From the NCBI RefSeq assembly GCF_000755145.1, contig NZ_CP009228.1, forward strand, positions 1,299,827 to 1,363,826: 64,000 nucleotides of DNA, in the 5' to 3' direction. The translations under genes and the position numbers were made by a program. Below are positions 1 to 8,650 of the stretch, piece after piece; position 1 is the stretch's first letter, and each line of letters begins with the position of its first letter. This DNA comes from Treponema putidum. Its GTDB lineage: Bacteria; Spirochaetota; Spirochaetia; Treponematales; Treponemataceae. The notes beneath the pieces are model-generated. The model did no database searches. It was not told the DNA's origin and was given only the letters and a program-made list of their open reading frames with translations.

Positions 1-2
1 GT

Positions 3-221
3 TTACTATCAGCTTATTGTTATGAAAAAACAAAATCGCTTTATGCATGTATCTTTCTCCATTCTTTACACAATTTTATAGCCGTTGTTATGCGTAGATT
101 ATTAAATTGGCAAACATATGTTATACTTATCCTTATTTTTACGCCTGCCTGTGTAATTATGCTTATTGCCGAAGGGATTAGGTATTTCGGCAGAAGAAAG
201 GCACTCATTATAAAGGAATGA
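3..221 (+). CDS. C-terminal end of a membrane protein (partial)
   Basis: An open frame enters from the left edge and ends at the TGA at 219-221, 4 bases before the next gene's start. The last 44 residues begin at an internal Met (position 90) and contain a clear hydrophobic segment (TYVILILIFTPACVIMLIA), followed by a basic tail ending in FGRRKALIIKE. That pattern fits one membrane span with a cytoplasmic tail. The upstream part has no recognisable motif. Family and function are unknown; only the open frame and the transmembrane segment support the call. Confidence 0.45.
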   Translation, partial: LLSAYCYEKTKSLYACIFLHSLHNFIAVVMRRLLNWQTYVILILIFTPACVIMLIAEGIRYFGRRKALIIKE

Positions 222-225
222 TTTT

Positions 226-675
226 ATGCCATATAACAAAAATAGGAAAATAATGAAAGTTATTCAATCTAAAAAAATTATCACAAAAAAAATATTAGCT
301 ATGAGTGTATTGATTTATATTTTTTGCTGTGCTGATTTGCTTTTTGCTTTCGATTTTGCTCCCTCGTGGGATTTTGGACACATCAACATTGCAGGAAGTT
401 TTTCAAAAGATTCACAAATTCTATATGGTTCTGGAACTTTATTTGATATAAATCTATCAGATGCTGACACAGGGGTAGCATTTTCTTTCTCGCCTTTAGA
501 AATAGAATCAAATCAACAATTAGGGAAAACCAATCTGTTTTTTATAAATGCTGAATTTTCATATAACACATTTAATAATCTATATAAAATATTTCGCTTA
601 GCAGCGTTTGCCAGGATAAATTGGCTTACAGAATCTAATACTTATAAATTACGAAAAATCCGTCTTATTGCATAA
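226..675 (+). CDS. Exported hypothetical protein, possibly truncated
   Basis: The 149-residue product has a basic N-terminus and a hydrophobic stretch (about residues 26-41) ending in LLFAF, consistent with a signal peptide. Alternating polar and aromatic residues follow, as in envelope beta-structure. The start at 226 has AAAGGA upstream; Met 253 is also possible. The last residues (LRKIRLIA) are basic and unlike the rest, and the stop lies inside the promoter of the next gene, so the original C-terminus may have been lost to a deletion or frameshift. I do not recognise the family. Confidence 0.5.
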   Translation: MPYNKNRKIMKVIQSKKIITKKILAMSVLIYIFCCADLLFAFDFAPSWDFGHINIAGSFSKDSQILYGSGTLFDINLSDADTGVAFSFSPLEIESNQQLGKTNLFFINAEFSYNTFNNLYKIFRLAAFARINWLTESNTYKLRKIRLIA

Positions 676-696
676 TTCGTAAAATTTTAGTATACT
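668..696 (+). promoter_or_regulatory. Sigma-70 type promoter of the aminotransferase operon
   Basis: TTGCAT (668-673) and TATACT (691-696) are separated by 17 bases, giving a predicted start near 703, about 30 bases upstream of the aminotransferase ATG at 733. The -35 box lies on the last codons of the preceding gene. Confidence 0.65.
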
Positions 697-732
697 TTGT
701 TGTTGATTTTATGCGGCAAAGGACTAAGATGT

Positions 733-1908
733 ATGCAAGATGTTCAGGCTAAAAAAACAATTCCTTTTTTTACTCCTTCCTTTTCTGAAGAAGAAGAAAA
801 AGCCTTGATGAGGGTGCTCCGCTCAGGGTGGCTTACTACGGGGAAGGAAACCCTTGAGTTTGAAAAAGAATTTGCTTCCTTTACGGGAAGTAAGACAGCC
901 CTTGCCGTCAACTCGGCTTCAAGCGGGCTCATGCTTGCAATGGATGCTTGCGGTATAAAGAGCGGAACTAAAATCTTGACAAGTCCCTATACCTTTATTT
1001 CGACGGCAACCTCTGCCCTGCACTTAGGCGGCGATGTAGTTTATGCCGATATCGAAAAAAAATCTTACAGTATAGACCCCGAAAAAATCGAAACTATATT
1101 AAAAAAAGATAAGAGTGTAAGGGCTATTGTTCCGATTCATATTGCAGGAAATGTGTGTAATATGAAGGCTATAAATGACCTTGCAAAAAAATATTCCGTT
1201 GCCGTGATAGAAGATGCCGCCCATGCTTTTCCTTCAAAGACGGAAGAAGGTTATGCGGGAACTCTCGGCACCTGCGGTGTTTTTTCTTTTTATGCAACAA
1301 AAACAATTACTACAGGCGAGGGCGGAATGATTTGTACCAACGATGAGAAAATTGCAGAGCGTATAAAACTGATGCGTTCTCATGGTATAAACCGAACCAT
1401 TTGGGATAGGTATACAGATACAAAGGCCTCATGGAAGTATGATGTTACGGCTGAGGGATGGAAGTGTAATCTTCCCGATATTCTTTCTGCAATAGGAAGG
1501 GTGCAGCTTAAAAAAGCTCAAACTTTTTTTGAGCATAGAAAAAAAATTGCCGAAAAATATAATGACGCATTTGCAGACAATGATTCTTTTATTCTTCCTC
1601 CGGACGGAGAAGGTAATGCTTGGCATCTTTATATTTTGCGGCTTAATCTTGAGTCTTTAAAAATAGGCCGAGATGAGTTTGCTCAAGCCTTACAGGAAAG
1701 GGGTCTTGGTATTTCGATGCACTTTATACCGCATTTTGAAATGACTTATATAAAAGAAAGATACGGTTTAGATAGTTCCGATTTTCCGGAATCGAATAAA
1801 AAATATTTGCAAAGTTTAAGTTTACCCTTTTATCCTTCAATGAGTGAAGAGAATATAAATTATGTTATCGAAACGGTAATTAAACTTGCAGAACTGAATA
1901 GGCGTTAA
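733..1908 (+). CDS. DegT/DnrJ/EryC1/StrS-family PLP aminotransferase
   Basis: This 391-residue protein belongs to the fold-type I aminotransferases that aminate keto-sugars in surface polysaccharide synthesis. The Schiff-base lysine sits in the motif SFYATKTITTGEGGM, and EDAAHAFPS provides the usual PLP-binding Asp. The N-terminal PFFTPSFSEEEEKALMRVL and GWLTTGKETLEFEKEFA are typical of the family. I start it at ATG 733, which has AAAGGA about 10 bases upstream, rather than at the upstream in-frame TTG (697). It is 3 bases from the molybdenum-hydroxylase-like gene, so they are probably cotranscribed, an unusual pairing with no obvious pathway. The exact sugar substrate cannot be read from sequence. 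Confidence 0.88.
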   Translation: MQDVQAKKTIPFFTPSFSEEEEKALMRVLRSGWLTTGKETLEFEKEFASFTGSKTALAVNSASSGLMLAMDACGIKSGTKILTSPYTFISTATSALHLGGDVVYADIEKKSYSIDPEKIETILKKDKSVRAIVPIHIAGNVCNMKAINDLAKKYSVAVIEDAAHAFPSKTEEGYAGTLGTCGVFSFYATKTITTGEGGMICTNDEKIAERIKLMRSHGINRTIWDRYTDTKASWKYDVTAEGWKCNLPDILSAIGRVQLKKAQTFFEHRKKIAEKYNDAFADNDSFILPPDGEGNAWHLYILRLNLESLKIGRDEFAQALQERGLGISMHFIPHFEMTYIKERYGLDSSDFPESNKKYLQSLSLPFYPSMSEENINYVIETVIKLAELNRR

Positions 1909-1911
1909 TTT

Positions 1912-3999
1912 ATGGATAAAACTTTTGTTTCCGATTTGGAATTTGAAAAGCAGGAATGGGCTCGGCTCATTCGGTGCACAGATGCCGGTGCTAAGATTAT
2001 AGATATAGAGATTCCCGAACTTCCTGAAGGTTTTGCTTTTTTTTCCGCAAAAGATATTAGCGGCAAGAATTCAATAGATTTTTTAAAAATCGAAATGCCT
2101 GTTTTTGCTGATGAAAAAGCGGATTATACGGGGCAGGCTGTAGGCATTTTAACAGGACCCGATAAAAAAAAGCTTTTAGAGCTTTCATCTCTTTTTAAAA
2201 TAAAAACTCAAGGACATTCCCGCCCTAAGGCTCAATTTACTTTTGAAGAGGAAGTGAAAAACTATTTCGATTATCCTATAATTGCGCATGAAAGTTTGAG
2301 TGCAGGAAATGCTGAAGAAGTTTTTGAGAAAAGTTCTAAGGTAGTTTATTCTACTTTTTCTTTTAACCAAAGATACCACTATCATGCAGAAACAGCCTGT
2401 GTTAAAACGAATTGGGTTGATGACAAACTTGAAATTCATCTTGCAACTCAGTGGCCTTATCAAGTTTTGAATTCCGTTTGTAATGTTTTAAATTTACCTA
2501 AAGAAAAAGTAAATGTTGTTTCACATGCAGAAGCGGAATCTCTTGACGGAAGGATATGGTTCCCTTCATTGCTTGCTGCTCAAGTTTCCATAGCCTCTTT
2601 TTTAACAAAGAAGAATATAACAATGGAATTTTCACGGCAAGAAGATTTTTTATATACGGCAAAGTCTCCTATTGTTTTAATTCAGCATAAAACGGCTGTT
2701 TCCGATTCAGGAAAAATTACTGCTATGAATGTTTCAATAATTGTGGATGCAGGTTCATTTAATCCTTTTATAGGTCAAATGCTTAAACAGATGGTTGTAA
2801 CTGCCGCTGGTATTTATAATTTGCCTGTTTATATGATTAGTGCTGTTGCGATAAAAACTGAAAAAAGTTTGACAGGATTGTTTTCGGGTTGGGGCGATTC
2901 TTATGTAATATCCGCATTGGAAAAACATATTAATGAAATAGTAGATCAGCTTGATTTATGCCCAATTCAATTTAGACTTCAAAATAATTTGAAAGTAGGG
3001 CAAAAGACGATTACAGGAATAAAAAAAGAAGAAAACTTTATTTTTGAAAACATCTTAAAAGCTGTCTGCAATAATAGTGATTTTTATAGAAAATTTCATG
3101 CATATAGATTAATGAATAAGGGACGCACGAATCGTTATGATGGAAATTGGCGAGGGATAGGAATTGCCGTAGGATGTCAATATAACGGCTCCAACATTCT
3201 TGTAAAATCCGGGATGAATTATTCTGCCGAGATTACTATGACAAAGGATGATAAAGTTTTAGTCAAGGCTGAACCCACTTCAGAAGGATTGAAGCGTATT
3301 TTAAAAAAGCAAATTGCAAAAGAATTGGAAGTCGAAGAAAATCAAATTGTTTTTTTAGGAGCATCAACCGATGAGATGAGTCCTACAGGAGCTGCTACAG
3401 CTTCTTGCGGTATCAGCATATTACCTGATCTTATTGCAAAATGCTGCACAGGAATAAAAAATCAAAGGTTTAGAAAGCCTCTTCCTATTGCGATAACCAA
3501 AACCTATAAACTTTCCCGCTCTAAAGAGTGGGATAATGAATCCTTAATAGGACATCCTTTTATTTCCGAAACTCCCGGAGCTTGCGTTGTTGAACTTGAA
3601 CTTGATCCGAGCACTTATCAAATTAATGTAAGAGGAATTTGGTTTGCATGTGATCCCGGAAAAATCTATTCAAAAAAAATGGTACATAGAAATATTCATA
3701 AAACCATTGCTAATGCTATTTCAAATATTTCGATTGAAGAAATAAAAGAAAATAATTTGCTCCCTTCTAATTATAAAATAATTGCAACCGGAGATATTCC
3801 TCCCATCAGAGATTTTATTTTAGAAAGTGAATTAAAAACTAGAGGACTTGGGGAATTAGCTGAAAGTATTGTTCCTGCAGCCTATATTTCTGCTTTAAAT
3901 CAGATTATGCTTAATCATAAAAGGATCGATTTTTTGCCTGTTTTTACCGAAGATGTTTTTAATGCTGTTACAAAAAGTGAGGCTTTAGATGAAGATTAG
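1912..3999 (+). CDS. Xanthine-dehydrogenase-family molybdopterin subunit, divergent
   Basis: The 695-residue protein follows the layout of large Mo-hydroxylase subunits: an a/b-hammerhead region (about residues 1-100), then the molybdopterin-binding domains. Conserved landmarks include LFSGWGDSYVISALEKH (equivalent to the FRGFG-PQ loop), PTGAATASCG, and a C-terminal RGLGELAESIVPAA, equivalent to the GEP segment holding the catalytic Glu. The cofactor loop normally reading GGGFGGK is replaced by ESLDGRIWF, and the Arg of the FRGFG loop is Ser. It overlaps the ferredoxin-like subunit by 11 bases. Family membership is clear; activity and substrate are not. Confidence 0.8.
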   Translation: MDKTFVSDLEFEKQEWARLIRCTDAGAKIIDIEIPELPEGFAFFSAKDISGKNSIDFLKIEMPVFADEKADYTGQAVGILTGPDKKKLLELSSLFKIKTQGHSRPKAQFTFEEEVKNYFDYPIIAHESLSAGNAEEVFEKSSKVVYSTFSFNQRYHYHAETACVKTNWVDDKLEIHLATQWPYQVLNSVCNVLNLPKEKVNVVSHAEAESLDGRIWFPSLLAAQVSIASFLTKKNITMEFSRQEDFLYTAKSPIVLIQHKTAVSDSGKITAMNVSIIVDAGSFNPFIGQMLKQMVVTAAGIYNLPVYMISAVAIKTEKSLTGLFSGWGDSYVISALEKHINEIVDQLDLCPIQFRLQNNLKVGQKTITGIKKEENFIFENILKAVCNNSDFYRKFHAYRLMNKGRTNRYDGNWRGIGIAVGCQYNGSNILVKSGMNYSAEITMTKDDKVLVKAEPTSEGLKRILKKQIAKELEVEENQIVFLGASTDEMSPTGAATASCGISILPDLIAKCCTGIKNQRFRKPLPIAITKTYKLSRSKEWDNESLIGHPFISETPGACVVELELDPSTYQINVRGIWFACDPGKIYSKKMVHRNIHKTIANAISNISIEEIKENNLLPSNYKIIATGDIPPIRDFILESELKTRGLGELAESIVPAAYISALNQIMLNHKRIDFLPVFTEDVFNAVTKSEALDED

Positions 4000-4468
4000 T
4001 TTTAATTTAAATAAAACTGCGGTTCAAATTGAGGCTCCTGCAAATGAAAGACTTTTGTCGGTATTAAGGCGGGAGTTTAATCTTTTAAGTTTAAAGAGTT
4101 CTTGTTTAAGCGGTCAGTGCGGATCTTGCACTGTGTTAATGGATGATAAACCTGTTCCTGCATGTTTTATTCCCGTTTTTAAGGTTGAAGGCAAAAATAT
4201 AATAACCTTAGAGCATTTTAAAACAACAGAAGATTATAAAATAATTTCAACAGGTTTTGATCAAGCCGGAGTTGAAATGTGCGGATTTTGTGATGCAGGA
4301 AAAATATTTTTTACATATGCAATTTTAAATTCCCATCTCGATATTGAAGACCCTGATGCGGAACAAAAAATAAGAAAATATTATTCAAGCACTATGTGCC
4401 GATGTACAAGCTTTGAAGATTTATTTTCGGCTATTGAGAAAATAAATAAAAATCAACGGAGAAAATAA
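3989..4468 (+). CDS. 2Fe-2S iron-sulfur subunit of the molybdenum-hydroxylase-like complex
   Basis: The 159-residue product matches the small XdhC/CoxS-type subunit, which passes electrons between the molybdenum and flavin subunits. The plant-ferredoxin cluster motif is SCLSGQCGSCTVLMDD with a distal Cys in PVPAC. The second, helical cluster uses CGFCDAGKI and TMCRCTSFEDL. All eight cluster cysteines are present, so unlike the large subunit this one looks fully competent. It starts inside the end of the large-subunit gene and ends 5 bases before the flavin subunit. Confidence 0.9.
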   Translation: MKISFNLNKTAVQIEAPANERLLSVLRREFNLLSLKSSCLSGQCGSCTVLMDDKPVPACFIPVFKVEGKNIITLEHFKTTEDYKIISTGFDQAGVEMCGFCDAGKIFFTYAILNSHLDIEDPDAEQKIRKYYSSTMCRCTSFEDLFSAIEKINKNQRRK

Positions 4469-4473
4469 AACTT

Positions 4474-5319
4474 ATGAGTGAATTGACAAAAAACAGTATT
4501 ATTTATCGAGCTCGCCATATGCAGGAAATGCTGTCTATATTAAAAAACATTTCAAATGTAAGACCTATAGGAGGTTCAACAGGTTTTTTAAATTATCAAA
4601 CCGATGAAATAGTTGATTTACCTGCGCATGTTTTGGATGTAAATTTTTTACCTGAGTTAAAAATTATTTCTAAAACCGAACGGTATTTTGAATTCGGAGC
4701 TGCAGTAACATTAAATGAAATTTTGGATTTAGGTAAAAAAAATATTCCGCCTTCCTTATATTATTCTATCGAAAAGATAGCAAACAATTCCATACGCTCA
4801 CTTGCAACAATAGGCGGAAACATTGCGGCTGCCAATCCTCTTGCCGGAACGTTTTTACCGATGTTGGCTTTAGATGCAAAGCTGGAAATTAGGACAGCTG
4901 AAGATATTGAATGGGTTCCTTTTGCAAAGTACATTGATAAAAGTTATGCCGAAAAAAGAGCAGGGCAATATATTATAAGCCGCATAAGAATTCCGAATGA
5001 AACATGGACAAAAAGTTTCTATACAAGACTGGGCACTCCGGGATATATAGATAGTGATACGGCTTCATTTTTATTTTTAATTTTGGTTCAAAAAGATATC
5101 TTGTCTGATATGAGGCTGTTTTTTGCATCAGATAAGTTGGTTCGTAATAAAGAATTTGATAATTTACTTTTGGGTAGAACTCTTCCTATTTCACATGGAG
5201 AGGTTCCGTTAATAATGCAAAAAGCAAAACAGTTTTTTACACGAGAAGAATTTTCATCAGATTTTCATAACTCTTGTTTTTACAATCTACTTGAAGATAA
5301 TTTATATAAACTAACCTAA
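4474..5319 (+). CDS. FAD-binding subunit of the molybdenum-hydroxylase-like complex
   Basis: The 281-residue protein resembles XdhB/CoxM-type flavin subunits. The FAD-binding segments are RPIGGSTGFLNYQ (about residues 30-42) and ATIGGNIAAANPLAG (about 110-124), the usual positions for the two pyrophosphate-binding loops. The C-terminal CO-dehydrogenase-like domain is weakly conserved. With the preceding two genes it forms a Mo / 2Fe-2S / FAD set. It ends 3 bases from the convergent holA gene. Confidence 0.88.
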   Translation: MSELTKNSIIYRARHMQEMLSILKNISNVRPIGGSTGFLNYQTDEIVDLPAHVLDVNFLPELKIISKTERYFEFGAAVTLNEILDLGKKNIPPSLYYSIEKIANNSIRSLATIGGNIAAANPLAGTFLPMLALDAKLEIRTAEDIEWVPFAKYIDKSYAEKRAGQYIISRIRIPNETWTKSFYTRLGTPGYIDSDTASFLFLILVQKDILSDMRLFFASDKLVRNKEFDNLLLGRTLPISHGEVPLIMQKAKQFFTREEFSSDFHNSCFYNLLEDNLYKLT

Positions 5320-5322
5320 GTT

Positions 5323-6336
5323 TTAAATATGTTCAAAGGAGTATTGTTCTATTTTTTTTCCTGATTTACAAATTATTTCATAAAGACATATTTCCATAGC
5401 TATGTTTTGAAGACCGGTGCCTAAAGACCTTAATTCTAAATCGGTTTCCGATAAGAGTGCTATTATTTTTACACACTGAATCTCATTCCATAGTTTTGCG
5501 GCTCTTCTATATTGTGCCAATGCAGTTTTTCCTGAAAAACCGAAACGCTTCAAAGCAAAATCATCCAAATATTCGTTTTCTCTGTGTATTTTGTGCCAAT
5601 CTTGTAATCGTCTGAAACAATAAGTTAAGCCTGCGATGGTTTGTACCGGAGATGAGTTTTTAGAAAGTATTATTTTTTGATTTATAGATAGGGCTGTTTC
5701 TAATCCGCCTAATGTTAAAGCATTGAACAGAGTAAAAGGTGTTTCTTCCTTATTATGTGCAAAAAGTTTTTCGATATTCTCTTGACCGATATGTGAACCT
5801 TTTTGAAAATAGAGCACTAAATGTGAACAGGCTGTTTTTAAAGCCTCAGTATTGTTTTCAACCAATTCCAAAAGCTCATCGACTGCTTCATCTTCAATCT
5901 CAATGCCCTCTCTAAAAAGAAATGAACGTACCCATTCCTGTTTTTTGTTTTCAAAAAGTTCCCAAAATATTTTTTGTTGAGTTTTAGGAACGGTATCGCT
6001 TATTTTTTTTGCGACGGATGTTTCATCTGAAATTAAAATTAAAAAAGAGCTGCCTGCGTTATTTTTTGAAACCGATTGAATCCAGCCGGTAAGCAAATCT
6101 ATGTCTTCTTTTTTTTTGATAAGCTCTGCGGATTTTAATATAAGTAGTTTTGCAGAAGAAAAAAGAGATGCATTTTGCAATAGAGAAATTATATCTCCCA
6201 TGCCGGTATCGCCTGCATATACCGTATGTGTTTCAATATCTCCGTATTGTTTTGAAAGAGTTTTTACTACTGTATCAATGGCTGAATTTCTTTCCCCTAT
6301 TTCAGGTCCCATAAAAAGCCAAACAGGATTTTCCAA
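5323..6336 (-). CDS. holA: DNA polymerase III delta subunit
   Basis: The 337-residue protein has the profile of HolA, the clamp-loader subunit that opens the sliding clamp. It starts with PVWLFMGPEIGERNSAID and contains LLQNASLFSSAKLLILKSAE, the region where HolA proteins carry the clamp-interaction and sensor elements, followed by a helical collar domain (TLGGLETALSINQKIILS, then IAGLTYCFRRLQDWHKI). Length is normal for the family. The gene is alone, convergent with the FAD subunit and about 100 bases downstream of the lipoprotein operon. Confidence 0.85.
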   Translation of the reverse strand: MENPVWLFMGPEIGERNSAIDTVVKTLSKQYGDIETHTVYAGDTGMGDIISLLQNASLFSSAKLLILKSAELIKKKEDIDLLTGWIQSVSKNNAGSSFLILISDETSVAKKISDTVPKTQQKIFWELFENKKQEWVRSFLFREGIEIEDEAVDELLELVENNTEALKTACSHLVLYFQKGSHIGQENIEKLFAHNKEETPFTLFNALTLGGLETALSINQKIILSKNSSPVQTIAGLTYCFRRLQDWHKIHRENEYLDDFALKRFGFSGKTALAQYRRAAKLWNEIQCVKIIALLSETDLELRSLGTGLQNIAMEICLYEIICKSGKKIEQYSFEHI

Positions 6337-6439
6337 TTGTTTCTCCTTAAAAAAACTCGTCGGGCATCTCTAAAAATCTAACAAAGTTTTTAGAAGATGC
6401 CAATTAGTATACAATAAATATAGAACTTTGTCAGCCGCT

Positions 6440-7830
6440 CTATTCGACGCATTTACTAAAGGCTAAGGCTATCGCCTTTGCTATAGCAACTGAGGCAGAT
6501 CTTTGAGCATCGCTTTCGCTAAAACCTGCACCGCGTTTACTTATATTTTTTTTATAAAGGATTTCGTTTGTGCTTAGATTTTTTATTTCTATATCTGCGT
6601 TAAGTCTTACCAAAAATCCGTCAGCAGCTTTTAATACTTCATCTGTTTCTATCCTTGCATGAACAAAAAAGCCTTCAGATGAGTCTTCATTTTTTGTAAA
6701 TAGTATTTTAAAATTCATGCTTTCTAAAATATCAAAAATTTTTTCTTCAATATTTGAGTTTTTTGGCTTGTCATGTTCTATAAAAAACGAAACGGTTCCT
6801 CTTTTTTCTTTTTTATTTTATTTTCCGGTTTTGTAAATTCAAAATTTATGACTTGTTTAAAAACAATTTGCTGAAGTTCTTTAATAGCTTCTCGATATTC
6901 GTTAAAATCTTTTGATCCTAACATTTGTTTGATTTCGGAAATATCCAATTCTATTCTTACACGGCCTTCGGTTTCAATTTTTTCATCATTCAAAATAAAA
7001 TTTGCGGTGCCGCTTTTGTCTGTTTCAATGCCTTCGATTATTATGGAGGTATTATTTTTTATTTTTGTTTTGTAGCTTATTAGTAAGGGAACATTTTCTT
7101 CAGATGTTCCAATGCTTACGGAAATTAAATGCCCGTTTAAAGAATCTTTAAGCTCTTCTTTTTCCAATTTCGGTTTAATTTTTTTTAAGCTTTCTTTTGC
7201 ATTTGAAATATTTTGTCTAAATTTTATATCCCCGTTTTCGATTCCGGAACTCAAGGCTGCGGACGCTGCTTTAATGTAATTAAGGGCAGCAGAATAATAT
7301 TTTTCGCCTGCAAAAAAAGCGTCTGCCTTTTTTTCGGGTTCACTCACCGATAAAATTTTTTCTTCTGCAATTTTTAATAAGCGGTTTCTTTCTCTGAGGA
7401 GTTCTTGTTTATCATATTCCGCTAAAAGATAAACGGTAACACTGTCTTTATTTTTTTCGGTATAGCGGTTTTTTATTTTTAATTTTTTTATATTAGCAGC
7501 CGAAGACTGAGAAATTTCCGATTTTAATATTTTTTCAAGGTTTTCGACGGAACCTAAAGCGGTTGTTGTCGTTTCGGTTTTTATTGAAACTCCTAAATAC
7601 CGTATGATTTCGTTTATAAGATTATTTTTTGCATCCGCCTCTGCAAGAGTAAAATTTTTATTTGTTCCTGAGGCTGTAAAGTATTCGTAGTCTGCATCGC
7701 CGGCGGGCACATTTTCTATCCAAGCAGGCAGATCTTCCTCAGGGTTACTTTTATAACTTGCACATGAGAATAAGGTTAAGGTTAAAATCAATAATAGTAA
7801 TTTTTTTAATAGTTGTTTTTTTTTCAGCAT
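6440..7830 (-). pseudogene. LPP20-family lipoprotein, split by a frameshift in an A-rich tract
   Basis: The first open frame (7830-6778) encodes a lipoprotein with a signal peptide ending in LFSCASYKSN, then an LPP20-like domain (DLPAWIENVPAGDADYEYFTASG) and a helical region. It stops just after KIKKKKEEPFRFL. In the neighbouring frame, coding-like sequence starts at the same point (RGTVSFFIEHDKPKN) and runs through Met 6718 to the stop at 6440, with no Met of its own near the junction. Adding one base in the T runs at 6802-6807 or 6809-6814 joins both into one 463-residue protein. It is the last gene of the envelope operon. Whether the break is real or an assembly error cannot be decided here. 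Confidence 0.75.
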
Positions 7831-7868
7831 AGTATTTGTTTTTTATTATAGATGATTTTTAAGCGATA

Positions 7869-7920
7869 ACGGAAGAAAGAAAATTTTATAACTTTTAATA
7901 AATGGCTTCCTTTCTTCCGT
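7869..7920 (-). other. Intercistronic stem-loop
   Basis: ACGGAAGAAAG (7869-7879) and CTTTCTTCCGT (7910-7920) form a perfect 11-bp inverted repeat with a 30-base A/T-rich loop, between two lipoprotein genes of the same operon. It has no strong U tract, so an RNA-processing or stability role is as likely as partial termination. Confidence 0.4.
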
Positions 7921-7933
7921 AGTTTTAAAAGAC

Positions 7934-8590
7934 TTATAGGCCTTCTGAAAGAGCTTCCCTTACTCTTTCGCGTACAACCTTCTCTTCTTCGCTCTTGGGC
8001 TTATCTTCATCTGCTCCGCTGATTGCATTTTGGATGAGTTTATCCAAGGTTTTTTTGGAGATGCTGTATAAGACTATGTATGTATAATCATCTCCCGTAG
8101 GATTTCCATCGGCATCGAAATATCTCCTCTGAACCCAATAATCGGTTTCTTTTTTAAAGCCGGAAAGTTTTGTCGAGGTAATTGTTTTGACTATATCTTC
8201 AAGATAACCTTCAACCTTGTCCTTATCGCCTGCAGCGGCCGCGGCGGCCTTGCTTTCTACTCTTACCTTAACCATTCTGGCCATTTCGGAAGGGACCGAA
8301 AAATCTCTTGTCCATAACTCGGCGCCTTCCAAGCTCTTTGATCTGGGCGACTCGAATTTAAAAAGATAAACATCCTTGCCCTTATAATCATCAGTTTTTT
8401 CGATGACATTGGGTTCTTCTGCAACCCAGCCGGGAACAGGCTTATCCCATTTAAGGTTTTTGTGGTCGAGCATTTCAGGTTTTTTAATCTTGCTCGATAC
8501 GGTTCCAAGCGGTTTTAATTTGTTTGCACAGCCTGCTAAGGCTATAACTGCAACTGCTGCAAGGAACATAATCTTAATTGCTTTTTTCAT
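7934..8590 (-). CDS. LPP20-like lipoprotein
   Basis: A 218-residue protein starting MKKAIKIMFLAAVAVIALAGCANK: a textbook lipoprotein signal with lipobox ALAGC. I start at 8590, which has AGGAGG upstream, rather than at the in-frame codon eight residues earlier. The mature part carries the LPP20-like segment KPVPGWVAEEPNVIEKTDDY and a charged C-terminus. It is the third gene of the 11314-6440 operon, whose members share the WxxxxP-type motif, suggesting related envelope proteins working together. Function unknown. Confidence 0.72.
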   Translation of the reverse strand: MKKAIKIMFLAAVAVIALAGCANKLKPLGTVSSKIKKPEMLDHKNLKWDKPVPGWVAEEPNVIEKTDDYKGKDVYLFKFESPRSKSLEGAELWTRDFSVPSEMARMVKVRVESKAAAAAAGDKDKVEGYLEDIVKTITSTKLSGFKKETDYWVQRRYFDADGNPTGDDYTYIVLYSISKKTLDKLIQNAISGADEDKPKSEEEKVVRERVREALSEGL

Positions 8591-8650
8591 ATCTTGCCTC
8601 CTAAAATAATGCAAATATATTTTTAAAATTAGGCGTAATCTACGTCCAAT

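Noticed and set aside
697-732. Upstream in-frame TTG start for the aminotransferase
   Set aside because: It overlaps the promoter's predicted start site; ATG 733 has a ribosome-binding site and gives the expected family start.
8263-8508. Alternative frames within the lipoprotein gene 7934-8590
   Set aside because: Shadows of a gene with a clear signal peptide and ribosome-binding site.
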